Assembly: GCA_947623455.1 (NCBI GenBank)
Contig: OX392532.1
Location: forward strand, 51,835,058 to 51,899,057
From: Mimachlamys varia
Lineage: Eukaryota > Mollusca > Bivalvia > Pectinida > Pectinidae
Length of the DNA: 64,000 nt
Reading direction: 5' to 3'
Position 1 is the stretch's first letter; each line of letters starts with the position of its first letter. Shown here piece by piece: positions 1 to 10,669 of the stretch. Below the pieces are notes generated by a model, which was given only the letters and a program-made list of their open reading frames with translations, was not told the DNA's origin and ran no database searches. Position numbers and translations under genes: made by a program.

Positions 1-473
1 AAAAAAATGACATTGCATTTCTGTTACTACTTTCTTTCTTTTCAAATGTTTATCGCATTTTCACCTATTATTGCAAATCTTGGTAATGTTTGGTAAATTG
101 CATATGGCATTTTAGAACCATTAATATTTTACGTAGTAAACCTATAATTTCTTTTATTCACTCAAATGTAAGTCCAATGGGATATTTGTTTGCCTGAAGA
201 GTGAGAAAGAAAGGCCTCCATCTTAGGTAAAAGTTCCAAACTCTTAGGCTTCCTCGATTTTTTATGGTCATTCCCCCTCCCCCGGGGGGCGGAAATTTCT
301 CCGACGTACTCTCCAGGTATTGACCAATCCTTTTAACCGTAGTTATTTCCCCACTGGGATTGAACTCACCGGCTTCCGCCATAAATTTGACTTCTTTACA
401 TATTGATCCAATGGATTTTGTTTTCGTACCAATTATGGTACGGTGAAAAAAAATCGCAAGCGTGTGGTCTATG
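1..473. other. No gene recognised
   Basis: AT-rich sequence with a short GC-rich patch near 270-300. A box-B-like string on the minus strand near 355-370 has no matching box A, so I do not call a SINE. Confidence 0.4.
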
Positions 474-714
474 TACGGAAGCCGAATAGGACCACCAAAA
501 AAATAAATTCGTTTTTACGAGAAAAAATTCGTTATTACGAGAAAAAATCTCGTATTTATGAGAAGGAATCTCGTTATTACGAGAAATATTCTCGTTATAA
601 TGAGAAAGAATCTCGTTAATACGCAAAAAAATCTCGTAATTTCAAGAAAGAAATTTATTTATTTTCTTGAAACAAGAAATTTACTTTTTTTTAGTGACCT
701 ATGCGGCTTCCGTA
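474..714. mobile_element. MITE-like element with TIRs and palindromic core repeats
   Basis: The ends are inverted copies of each other: TACGGAAGCCGAATAGG on the left, and the reverse complement of TACGGAAGCCGCATAGGT on the right (about 694-714). Between them lies a run of short imperfect units that are each palindromic, such as TCTCGTTATTACGAGA at 569-584, with about six degenerate copies over 510-650. There is no coding capacity. The structure (short, TIRs, self-complementary interior) fits a non-autonomous DNA element. No clean target-site duplication is visible. A lone copy of the terminus-like string TGTACGGAAGCC occurs near 10333. Confidence 0.6.
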
Positions 715-2214
715 TTTAGAACATGTCTATGTCTAACCCTTGTAGATGACATTGATTAATCACAGAAACATAAGCTTGGAAAGATTTCGGCACAAGACAA
801 GTACAGTAAGGTTGGTTAAGAGTTATTGTTTTTCAGGAATAAGAATAAATTTCATACAATTACGATTGCATAAAAAATAATTTAAGTCACATGCATCAAC
901 ATGAGAAATGATTTTCTGTCGAGTGCAGAATACGGCAGGCGGGATAATATATCACTGGGAAGCTTTGTCACGAGATTCAAAGCACAGGCTAGCGATTTAT
1001 TTTTTCCCCTTTTGTCAGGAATTTGAATTTCAATGTCTTTTTTCATCAGTGCGATATGCTAAAACAAACAAGGTTTTGTTCTACTTTATTAAACGTCCAT
1101 ACAGTTGAGTTCGTATAAGGACGCGTCCCCTTGTTTGTTGTGTAAGGGTTAAATATGCAGGAGACGGGGTATGTTGGTGTACTCGCCTCTCTGAGATAGC
1201 ACGCGATCTGAAGCCGACTTTATAGTACATATGTAACCAATCTCAATCTAGTTCAAGGCATCCAACACAGCATTCTGTAACAAGCCATGAAACATTTTTA
1301 GATTTAGAGACGGGACGTATTTATGTTTACTAGGGAGTACTGTTACTCAATGGTCTATCTAAATCATAATGAATCATTTTTACAGTTTCCTGATTTATGT
1401 GCGCGAATCCGATGCGCAGGAAACCCCCTCGAGATCCTCGTTCAGTGATCCCGACCCAGTGTGATAAGTTTTGAGATATAACTGTCAAGTAGAATTTTAA
1501 AAAATATTCCCATTAAACTATCTTATTTAAACAATTGTTTTTATGTTGTTGTTTTCTTAGAAATAGTCAAAACTATCCTCCCTCAATAGGGGAAAGCCCT
1601 GCAGAACCATTTCCCTTCTACGCCTCGAGCAAACAGTTCCCAAGACCTCGACTGTTCTGAACAAACCCATGAAACGATTGTCAAATATTACAGCAGGAAA
1701 TTGTATCAGGTGTAGTTTTATTAAATTGAATTTTTCATTTTGGGGGGGGGGGGGGGGGATTATATTTTACATTTATTATATATATATATTTAGATTTTAC
1801 TGAAATAAGAAAACAGGTGAAAATTTTAGATTTACATTATCAGTAAGATAGGGTATTCTGATATTTTTATTGCACTATAAATAACATTTCGTCGCCATTT
1901 TGTAAAAAGAACATAATAATAAAAGGAATGAAATAACAGTATATCAGCAGGATCCGTTTTGATCATGAGAACGAGAAAATACATCAGCAGGATTGATATA
2001 AAAAAAACATATTTATGAACTGCAACGGTTTATTTCTAGGACGAGGTTAACCAATGCAATATTCAAGCTATTGCCAGCTATATTACGTATAGATTTGAAG
2101 ATTGCACTTCATCTCAGGCCAGTAACCGTTGTAAATGAGGATTAGGTGCCCGTCGTAGTATTATACTTATAGTTTCTATCGTACACAAACAAACTGTATT
2201 GAAGATATATAATA
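715..2214. other. No gene recognised; contains poly-G tract
   Basis: No coding or RNA feature recognised. A 40-bp stretch near 1153-1195 resembles one near 62081-62120, so at least part of this is old repeat. A 17-base G run sits at 1742-1758, followed by an (AT)-rich stretch. Confidence 0.4.
1742..1758 (+). repeat. Poly-G homopolymer (17 bases)
   Basis: Uninterrupted run of 17 G on the plus strand. Length is prone to sequencing error. Confidence 0.9.
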
Positions 2215-2456
2215 TATAAATTTTATCTATTTTACAGCAATTATGAAACAAGTTATCCAACTTATATTAATCACTCTTGTTGACCCGGAGTTTAGCGCGC
2301 GAGGGGTCTTATTGTGAGAGTAAACCGGAGTACCCGGAGAAAACCAACGTGGTCGGGCAGGTGACCCCATACCTTTTAACGTCCGGTCGGGGAATTGAAC
2401 CCCGGCCGTCTTGGTGAAAGGCAAGTGCGCTATCCACTGCACCACCCCACCACCCA
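2215..2456 (-). mobile_element. tRNA-derived SINE, family A copy 1
   Basis: Read on the minus strand, it begins with a tRNA-like head. A box-A-like GTGCAGTGGATAGCGCACT lies at about 2423-2441 and a box-B-like GGGTTCAATTCC at about 2391-2402. A central core about 2320-2345 reads as TTCTCCGGGTACTCCGGTTT. The 3' part is AT-rich and contains AACTTGTTTCATAATTG. Copies at 53.0 and 62.5 kb share head, core and 3' end in the same order and orientation, and one at 35.8 kb shares head and 3' end. SINEs of this type are transcribed by RNA polymerase III from the internal boxes and are mobilised by a partner LINE. I cannot tell which LINE from this window. Confidence 0.85.
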
Positions 2457-2794
2457 TATATACTAAAAATATAAAAGATACCAGTCCGTACATTTTCTTT
2501 ACATATGCAATGACATGTTCGAATATCATATAGTTTTTTTAGCGGAACTTCTCATGTCAAAACGTGTACATGAAGTAAAATTTTGGACAGAATATTTTGA
2601 AAATCTGAAATGTATGTCAGATAGACGTAATTACGAAATTATTTTTACGACCTGTCCAAAAAATCTCCCATATTTTCTAAGTCTGCATTAAAAGGAGACC
2701 AAAACTTCTATTTATTTTTAAATGGACTTGATACAGGACGTACATTTGTATTTAAACTTTTTATTTTTATTTTGATATTATATCCTTTATATTT

Positions 2795-2905
2795 CAAACC
2801 GTAGGTCGGTGGATTTTCTCCGGGTACTCCGGCTTTCCTCCACCTCCAAAACCTGGCACGTCCTTGAATGACCCTGGCTGTTAATAGGACGTAAAACAAA
2901 ATAAA
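2795..2905 (+). mobile_element. SINE family B, 5'-truncated 3' part
   Basis: Starts at the core (GGTCGGTGGATTTTCTCCGG, then ACTCCGGCTTTCCTCCACC) and continues through AAACCTGGCACGTCCTTGAA to GTTAATAGGACGTAAAACAA. The same order is seen at 15.87-15.98, 22.58-22.66 and 50.44-50.55 kb. The tRNA-like head is missing, so this is a 5'-truncated or decayed copy. Confidence 0.75.
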
Positions 2906-4243
2906 CCAATTATTTCAAACTTTTTTTAAAAAGAAATTAAAACTTAATTTGGTAATGGGTGGATTTGCACAATATTTGGTCATTTTGTTAAGAAAATTTC
3001 ATTTTTAGTAGTTTCTTCTACTTTCCGTGTGACGCCATTTTCCTATATAACGTTACCAAAATGACGTCAGAATAATATCCCGAAAACTGGAGGTTGTAAA
3101 TTTATTATTTTATCCTTGGTCATAATGAAAAAGGAAAACAGTGCAACTATCATGAGATGAAGAAGGAGACGATTCTCTATAAGTATAATTTCATCAAAAA
3201 TGATTCGCAAACGTTGTCAGGAAAATTTTTTGAAAAAAAAATTCAATACTTACAGAGTACCCTCGTTATACCGCCACCTTTCCTCCACATCAATTATGGC
3301 GGTATAACGAGGGTGGCGATAGTATCGAATTATGAAAATTGTAACCATGAATTAAATTGCATAATAGATTGCATTTCCAAAATTTTAATAAAAACAAGCG
3401 TAGTATCATATCGTCATACAGATCTACACTGGCACAAATTTATATCTGAATATAGTTATTGGTCTGGTTTTGCTGCCTGCCATTCCAAATGGAACACTAA
3501 AGAGTTCCTATTTATATATACTGGGACAAGACTGAATTTTGGCCGTATATGATCAACACAGATCTTAGCCCAATTGATAGTTGTTCGAACCTATATATAC
3601 GCGTGTTATCCGGGCCGGTCTATCGGAATTTCTCAGTTTATTATATTCTTTCTATAATTTCGTTTCGTTGTATGGTTTCAATATATTGTGTTTCGTGCGT
3701 AATTTCCAACAATTTGTATTTCAACATTTTTGTCCCAAAGAAATATTGAAACAAACACATATTGATATTAAAACAGACAGTTATAGGAATTTCGCGTGCT
3801 GAAATTATCGGTTCGTGATATGTAGGATAAGAGACCAATCGATTAAAGGGCGAAATAGTTTTTATACATCAGGTTGCTCACGGCATAGTCATTAATGACC
3901 CGAAGCGAAGCAACCGGAAGTTACCGAAGTGACGATAACAATATCACGAGATTGTAATCTCTCCACAAACGTTAATATCCGGTCTCAAATGAACGTATTC
4001 CCATTGGTCCATGAAAAGCCCAATGAAATTAATGGGGCGATTTTCAAGTACATCGACTTTAGTGAACGATGGTCAATCTTTTTACGTGTTGTAGAACAAT
4101 TAATCTGTGATATCTCGCTCCAGTGTGCTAGTTGGCTGCCAAAAATAGCTTTCATATTAATACTGGAAAAGGGGAGGGGGATAGGACAAAAACATCGCCG
4201 TATTTGAGATGAGAAGTTTCGTGACTCGTGTGCGTACCATTTG
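2906..4243. other. No gene recognised
   Basis: AT-rich sequence with several short open frames on both strands. None has recognisable protein features. It contains the inverted repeat at 3259-3314, annotated separately, and a TGACGTCA at 3062. Confidence 0.4.
3259..3314. repeat. Perfect 17-bp inverted repeat with 22-nt loop
   Basis: ACCCTCGTTATACCGCC at 3259-3275 and its exact reverse complement at 3298-3314. Transcribed, it would fold as a 17-bp stem with a 22-nt loop. Confidence 0.9.
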
Positions 4244-4345
4244 GTGTTCGGGTGGCACAGCGAATAGTACATGCGCACTTGCCTTACACAATGACGGCCC
4301 GGTTTCAAGTCCCCGGTCTGACGATAAAGGATAAACCACGTGGGT
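4244..4345 (+). mobile_element. tRNA-like SINE head
   Basis: Box-A-like GGTGGCACAGCGAATAGTAC is followed by GCGCACTTGCCTTACAC, then a degenerate box B GGTTTCAAGTCCCC at about 4301-4314. A trace of the core follows as AACCACGTGGGTTTTT. The order matches family A, but box A is interrupted and the copy looks old. Confidence 0.65.
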
Positions 4346-4863
4346 TTTTATTTTTCATTTATTTTCAGATGTGAACAGTCAAAATTGTTTTTATTAATAA
4401 TAAACCTGAAAACAAAAATTCCCTGACTCAGGAAGTCTGTCCTTTAACAATAAAAAACAATAGTGATATATATACGAAGTGGTATACACTGTATTTAACG
4501 CTTTTGATATTCAAAGACAACAGTAAAAGGTCTAGCGCGGTTCATACTATTTTTCTGTAATGCAATGCAGTGGGCTGTTATATTGCCTATTACTCGAAAC
4601 AGAATGCAGTTTAATACTTAAATGTTCGTTGTACTGCCGTCCAATTATTTTTCCAGTCGCCAAGTCTATTGTGACGTCACAACTGATGCAGTATTTAATT
4701 TGTTTGCGTCAAAATAGTGATTCAGCAATGGATAATAAAATATTAAAGATTTTGGCGCTTAAGTATAATTCCCCTTCTAGTTATCATTTTTTAAATAGAA
4801 CTGAAACAAAAATTATTAGACCGACTACGCTGTAAGTAAGATACATATGTACTGTACACAATC
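4346..4863. other. No gene recognised
   Basis: AT-rich. A TGACGTCA palindrome sits at 4672-4679. Nothing else recognised. Confidence 0.4.
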
Positions 4864-5260
4864 AAAGGCCCAATATACAATTGTACGTAACTTCAGGAAA
4901 TTTTTCGTCAATCTGAAAAATTCTGAAAAGAAATCCAGTTGATAACCATGCAAAAATAAGCCTAAAACGAAGTAAACCTGGGCGGTAACTAACGAGAAAC
5001 TCCTGACAGAAAAATCCAAAGAATTGAAAATAATTCAGGTGGGGCCCACTTCAACAACAAGCTGAAGTTAGAAGACGGTCACAATGGACGCGTGTTTACA
5101 AATACCGAGTTGCAACTGCTGCCGTACCGGTTACCGCGTAAGAATTCATCTTGAATATTGCTGATATCAGTTACTCTTAACTAAATCTATAAAAAATAAT
5201 AAGTTATTAGGCTTGATTTCCGGCCCAAGTTTTGCCGAAAGTTACGTATATTGGGCCTTT
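4864..5260. mobile_element. MITE-like element with AAAGGCCCAATATA ends, copy 1
   Basis: About 397 bp flanked by inverted ends: AAAGGCCCAATATAC at 4864 and its near reverse complement GTATATTGGGCCTTT at 5246-5260, both followed inward by ACGTAACTT-type sequence. Nearly the whole interior matches 28275-28667 in the opposite orientation, including GGTTACCG, GGCTTGATTT, the GATATCAG block and GTGGGGCCCACTTCAACAA. There is no coding capacity. The repeat is dispersed and non-coding, with inverted ends, so a MITE is the simplest reading. No target-site duplication is clear. Confidence 0.75.
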
Positions 5261-6240
5261 AACTTTTTGTTCGGTTGACAGGACTTTAGTGCTGAACAAA
5301 AAAAATGTTTCAGCTTTGGATCGATGTTTGGGTACGGGAACGATTCCATACATGTAAAATGGACCTCGTCTAGTAGACAGAAACGTGTATCATTTACGTC
5401 AAATGTGACCTTCCGGTGTTACGTCAGACATGACGGTTTTAAGACATCGGTGTCGCGAGACTCGAGCAGACGATCAACATTCATTAGACACTTCCGCCTT
5501 TAAAGATAGAACGTGGCTTATTGAAAGTCAAAGATGGCATCTGACATCCTATGAATGGAAAACAGCAAATTTCCATAATTTAGTCCCAAAAGCTTTCTCC
5601 TCGAATGGAAATATACGGAAGAGGCGCGTAAGATGACAGTCTAAAAATAGCATCGTTGGTCGATTGTAATAGATAAAGGAATAAACATCGAAAACATTGT
5701 GAGGATCAGGAGCAGACGATTAAGATGATGATACGAGTCTTCAAAGCTTTGAATAAACTTATTGCCGCCCCTTATTGGATCCAGCACGTGACATAGTGAC
5801 CCGATAAGGAGTCAGCGCCCCCTGGAGGTCAAATTATGTCAAACGGGTCAAGAACGAGCACTCATCCTCGATCGACGTACGAAGTAATTATAAAGAGGGC
5901 CACAAAAACTATTACGAGAAATCATCCTCGCGGTATTTCTAAATCGCCGATGTTATGTCTGGTAATGATTTTATACGCCATATAGCGGCTGTCAATCCAT
6001 CTCTTTAAGTGTTTCGGTGCGCTCGCTTGGATGTAACGCTACCGATATAGGTCCATGTATATTGCCCAAGAGGTTTTTCTTCATTGGTGTAAGCGGCACG
6101 AATTGCTCTGAGAGTTTCTCTCTCGCTTTCTCGTATTTCATCAAGAATTAATAGGTATGATTAGTTTTGGAAATTTTCGCCTTTCTTGGTTTGATATGTA
6201 AGAGAAATAGCTTCAAGTGATGAAAAAAGTAGATTATTAC
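5261..6240. other. No gene recognised
   Basis: Mixed sequence without recognisable coding, RNA or repeat structure. A 68-codon open frame at 5430-5636 has no recognisable features. Confidence 0.4.
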
Positions 6241-6292
6241 CCGTGTGTATGTGTGTGTGGGGGGTGGGGGGGGGGGGGTGGGGGGGGGGGTA
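6241..6292 (+). repeat. (GT)n followed by poly-G tracts
   Basis: A short GTGTGT run passes into two runs of ten or so G separated by TG, all on the plus strand. Confidence 0.85.
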
Positions 6293-6349
6293 AGAGGAGG
6301 AGCTAATGACCTTAGGTGTCACAGGAAAGATAATACAGTAATGTAGTGT

Positions 6350-6423
6350 GCTTCCACCGAGGATCGAACCCTCGACCTCCAGGTTCCTAGTCGGACGCTC
6401 TACCACTGAGCTAGAAGGCGACC
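6350..6423 (-). tRNA. tRNA-like sequence (degenerate tRNA or SINE head)
   Basis: On the minus strand it reads TAGCTCAGTGGTAGAGCG (D arm and box A), GTCCGACTAGGAACCTGG (anticodon region with AGG in the loop) and CGAGGGTTCGATCCTCG (a perfect 5-bp T stem and box B). The acceptor arms pair poorly and the anticodon stem has mismatches. A similar copy lies about 220 bp downstream. I therefore favour a tRNA-derived SINE head or pseudogene over a working tRNA. A tRNAscan-type covariance score would decide. Confidence 0.5.
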
Positions 6424-6568
6424 TAAATCCTACGTACAATTAAAATCTGCCATACTACTCCCCCGTTTTTAAATGTGTTCGCCTCCGAACACTACAACCC
6501 TTGTTCTTACTCCACTGTCACCACATGGAGGGCCACGGACACCATTTGTAACAGGAAAGAGAAAAGCG

Positions 6569-6648
6569 TGTTTCCACCGGGGATCGAACCCTCGATCTCC
6601 ATGCCAGACTCCTTGTCGGACGCTCTACCACTGAGTTAAAGGGAAACA
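6569..6648 (-). tRNA. Second tRNA-like sequence, degenerate
   Basis: Minus strand: CTCAGTGGTAGAGCGTCCGA, then a larger anticodon and variable region than in the first copy, then CGAGGGTTCGATCCCCG. Terminal GTTTCC and GGAAAC can pair as acceptor ends. The D stem carries ACTC instead of GCTC. A CAGGAAAG string follows both copies (about 6331 and 6552), so they look like two insertions of one SINE family or a local duplication. Confidence 0.45.
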
Positions 6649-7823
6649 AGCTCGAAGCAAGAAGAGCACCGTTGAGGTTACAGGTAAAAGCAAATAATAT
6701 TCAGGACCTGGGGCTTGTGAAAAGAGTTAAAACCCAAGGGTTGCAGGAAAGGTTGTTTTCCCGAGTTGGCGGTAAGATTTTGATCAATATAATTTATAGT
6801 AGACCATTTCGTTTTAAAAGCAACTGATTCTTGGGAAGTTGAGGATGAGAAAGGGGATGAAACAGAAGGTAAAGGGAGAGGTTGTTTTACTGAGATCGTA
6901 GTGTTGAAGGATGTTTTCTTATCAGTCATCCATCAATTGGCCGAAAGACAGGAAATGACGTAATAAATAAGACTTTGCCTCAGAGATATAACGTTAACCC
7001 TGACGTCCGTTGAGGGGGAGTAACGCCGGGAGCGGTGAAGGTAAATGGGTGCTTACCACTATCATACACACCCAAGATTTAACTTTTAAAAACGCATCTT
7101 ACACAAATATCATATATACAGAACGTACGTATTGCTCTATGTATAACATTGATTCGATTACGTCAGCGGGACTCGTATCTCCGAACTAATGGGGTTGGGT
7201 CACGTGGGCGCGCGGGTTAAAGGTCAATATCATTCAATAACGGAACACACATAAAGACGATAAATAACACGTCAAACTCAGATCTTGATTAAACCTTCTG
7301 CGCAGTTACAAGTAATTTATAAGAAAAGGGTTTTCATGGCTGAGATACGAGAACATATTATAATAAAACGTTTATTCCCGACTGGACCATAAAAATCAAC
7401 ATCTTCGTTTAAAAGATTTTTTTATATACAGACGCAAAATAATCCAAACTTTTCTTTCACGGAGTGTTACTGTCTTTGCTGAATTATAATTAACCTTGAA
7501 AAATCTGAATTGCTTAAGATTTTTAGCAGCATTAGTAGCATTTTGCTGACGAATTAAGGAAAGATATTTCATGATTGTTCATCGCTCAGATTAAAAACGA
7601 GTCATATCGTTTTGTGTACGAAACTGTACTCAGTGCATTAGTATAAAGTGCTTGTTTACCATACACATAGTGAATATATATATATATATATGATTAATTT
7701 ACTTTTTTTATTTGTTGATTATTTTCGTTTTTATTAATTACGTCTTTACTTCCCTGTAAACTAAGGGGCAATGGGTCGCGCGGACCCTTTACAATCGCAT
7801 AGAAGAGTTCGGGTGGCAGCAAA
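6649..7823. other. No gene recognised
   Basis: Non-repetitive sequence with an (AT)n run at 7674-7691. An open frame on the minus strand at 6678-6929 has no recognisable features. Confidence 0.4.
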
Positions 7824-8188
7824 GACCAACTGGTTAAGGCGTAAGGCATTCCGCTGCCACTAGCCCTCAACCTCTGGGCCGCGACCCAAGTGGTTAAGGT
7901 GTCTGACATTCTGCTACCACTAGCCCTCCGCCTCTGGGCGGCGACTCAAGTGGTTAAGGTGTCTGACATTCTGCTACCACTAGCCCTCCACCTCTGGGCC
8001 GCGACCAAAGTGGTTAAGGTGTCTGACATTCTGCTACCACTAGCCCTCCGCCTCTGGGCGGCGACTCAAGTGGTTAAGGTGTCTGACATTCTGCTACCAC
8101 TAGCCCTCCACCTCTGGGCCGCGACCCAAGTGCTTAAGGTGTCTGACATTCTGCTACCACTAGCCCTTAACCTCTGAATTTGAGACCT
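7824..8188 (+). mobile_element. SINE family B head amplified as 60-bp tandem array
   Basis: About six copies of an exactly 60-bp unit. Each has a box-A-like AAGTGGTTAAGGTGTCTGAC, then GCTACCACTAGCCCTCC and CCTCTGGGC. The array ends in TTTGAGACCTACAG, a decayed box B. Box A resembles the D-arm region of tRNA-Ser/Leu. Units alternate at two positions (CGCC/CACC and GGCG/GGCC), suggesting two-unit (120-bp) amplification steps. No core or 3' tail follows. The frame is open through the array only because 60 is a multiple of three. I do not call a protein. Confidence 0.85.
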
Positions 8189-9807
8189 ACAGATGCCAAT
8201 AACTGCTTTTTTTTATATATAACCGCTGCTATAAAACCAAAATGCAAATAAGGGGGCAATAAGACAGCTCTTTTGGTGATAGTAACGCACATGGTTCGAC
8301 TTCCGGTCTTTTCCTGATAAAATTTTAGTTTCAAACCATAGTAATTGGTATTAGAATCCATAAAGTTGAAAAAGGCTGTTGTAAGAGGGGTGAGAACTGA
8401 ATTTTCTGTTGCGTGATCAAAACTAGGGAAAAACCAAAACGTGTACATCGAGTGTTTGCTTGCGTTATTCCAAGTCTGTATTTTCCCCGAAATGTACTCA
8501 ATTTGAAACATAAAAAAATTCGTTCAAGGTAACATATGGAAAATGCATTGCAACAGCCTCGATTTCGTATTTTTGTTTTTGTTTTTTGTTTTGTGTTAGA
8601 GATACATTGTATAAAATGCAAAAAAAAAAAAAAATAAGAATAAGAAATGCGTTTGAGCGAACAGGTGGCAAACACATTCTGACGGCTTCGATTTTATTTT
8701 GTTTGTTTTAAAGATACTCCGCTAGATATGTTGTACAGGTAAGACATACTCTGTAGATATTTCATCTAACACAACCTAATTAACAAAAAAAGGAATTCTT
8801 GCTCGCGTGCCAGCATCATGCAATTTGTTTTAAAACCGAATTCCGTGTACATAAGATATACCATAAATTAGTCTGAAGTCAGATATCTAGGTGAACCTCA
8901 TTCCAGTCTGTTGTGCGTTCCTGAGGTCCTAACTCAACCTCATCCCCTAACTTACATGAGATGTATGCTCTCTTTGGAGAAGTTCTAGATAGGTTAAGGA
9001 CAATTGTCTTAAAGACTCCCACAACTAAATCAGCCTATCACGAAGTTTTTCATACGTTTGTAGTCCCTACTGAAAATTTGTTCCGGCTAAGCACAGTGAT
9101 TCTGAGTAATTTTAAAAAGTAATTGTTGACCTATTCTGCATTGAATAAAATCTATAAATATTTAACTTTACAAAAAATATATACATTTGGTAGATTTTGA
9201 TATGTGATGGCGGATTGATATGGGGTCAAAAGTCAGAGGGTGTTCCCGTCCCATTTCACTGGTTTGACATGTACATTTCCGGTTGTCCGACGCAGACGCC
9301 TGTAGCGAGCTAAAATGCCAGTAAACTCCTCATAAAATGCCCCTTGAAGCTTTTGTCATGTATGTATCTGTAAATCTAGGCAATTATCACAAGTGTTGAA
9401 CTTCAAATATTAAAGTTATCAGCTCGAAAGCTTAGTAATAACATATAGTAAATTATTTAGTCGCGTGAGTCCTTAAGGTACACTCTCGTGTTAACGTAAA
9501 GAATGATTTCACACGGAAAAAAGTCAATTCTTAAAGTAAAAGAATATTTGAGAAGCTTGTAGACACTCTAAAAGTGTAACAAAATAATCAACAACAAAAA
9601 TATTTTACCACCTAAACAAGAAATGCCTGGGCTTGATTGAGAAAAGAATAACTTTGAATAACAAAAGAACAACCAAACTAAATATGACCAAGAACATCTT
9701 CGCTCCTTTCGGTTTTTGCCCCTTAACTACTCTTCTCCACTTCGTCCCGGCCCCTAACTCGTCTTTTTCCATCTGTCTTCTCACAAACCCTCCTCACATA
9801 TTGTCCT
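8189..9807. other. No gene recognised; weak local duplication
   Basis: Two loosely similar stretches near 8515-8610 and 8640-8715 share GCxxCGATTT followed by TTTTGTTT-rich sequence and GATAC, suggesting an old tandem duplication with A- and T-rich tracts. The rest holds nothing recognised. Confidence 0.35.
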
Positions 9808-9900
9808 GTGGGGCAGTCGGTGTCAAAGTGGTTAATATGACTGACATTCTGCTACAACTAGCCCTCAACTGTGGGTCTCGAGTGTAAGGCCTGCGTCGTC
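9808..9900 (+). mobile_element. SINE family B, single head
   Basis: One copy of the head: AAAGTGGTTAATATGACTGA (box A), GCTACAACTAGCCCTCAAC, then GGTCTCGAGTGTAAGGCC at the box-B position. Here the unit that is tandem at 7.8 and 50 kb is single. Core and tail are not recognisable downstream. Confidence 0.7.
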
Positions 9901-10669
9901 AGGTAATGGCCTTTTGTCGATGTTATTTTTTTGGAACATTGGCTTCTTTCCGCCCCTTAAACCTGTCACATTCTTAAATTCATCAAAGCTGTTAATAAGA
10001 ATCAAACCAAACCTTGTCTTGTCATATTCCGTCCCATCACTAAGTCTTATCTCTATACACTGTGCTACCACAGGACACGTCGAAAAATTCACGCAGTCCA
10101 TACCCCGAAGGCATACATTTTCTTTCCGCAAGAGTTCTGATTTTTCTTAATTTATATGTGTAATACGTATTTAACTGTTTTACAAAGAACAAAATGCATC
10201 ACAAAGGTAAAATTAATTCGAATATAAACCTGAACTTAATCATGCGTTGTCATTATTTTTGTTATAATGCCATTCCGGCCAGTATTTTAATCTATTAGGC
10301 CAAAAACCTCCAGCAGCCTTACAGCTGCGAATGTACGGAAGCCAATAAGGAACATACTTTGTCGTGTTTTAAGTTAATGTAGAAACAATCAAAACAGTTC
10401 TGAACAGAGGAAACAGAAATATTAGCGTATCTAACAAAAAGCCGTCTGGATTAGTTTGAGATAAAATATAAATAGATATCTTGTAAATAGCAAAGTATAA
10501 AATAAACCTAATGTTGTGAGTGAGACTATGTATTCCTGTGTGAAACCAAATAAACTTACTTAATAACAATTATCATGACATTTTTTTATGAGATCATAAA
10601 AGTCATTGATGGCCCTGATGATTGTTTAGGTCGACCTGTATTAATACGATGGAAACTATCATAAATATA
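9901..10669. other. No gene recognised
   Basis: Nothing supported. TGTACGGAAGCC at 10332-10343 matches the terminus of the element at 474-714, but no second end is visible. Confidence 0.4.

Noticed and set aside
7890..8177. 95-codon leucine-rich frame
   Set aside because: It is the 60-bp SINE-head array. Unit length divisible by three keeps it open.
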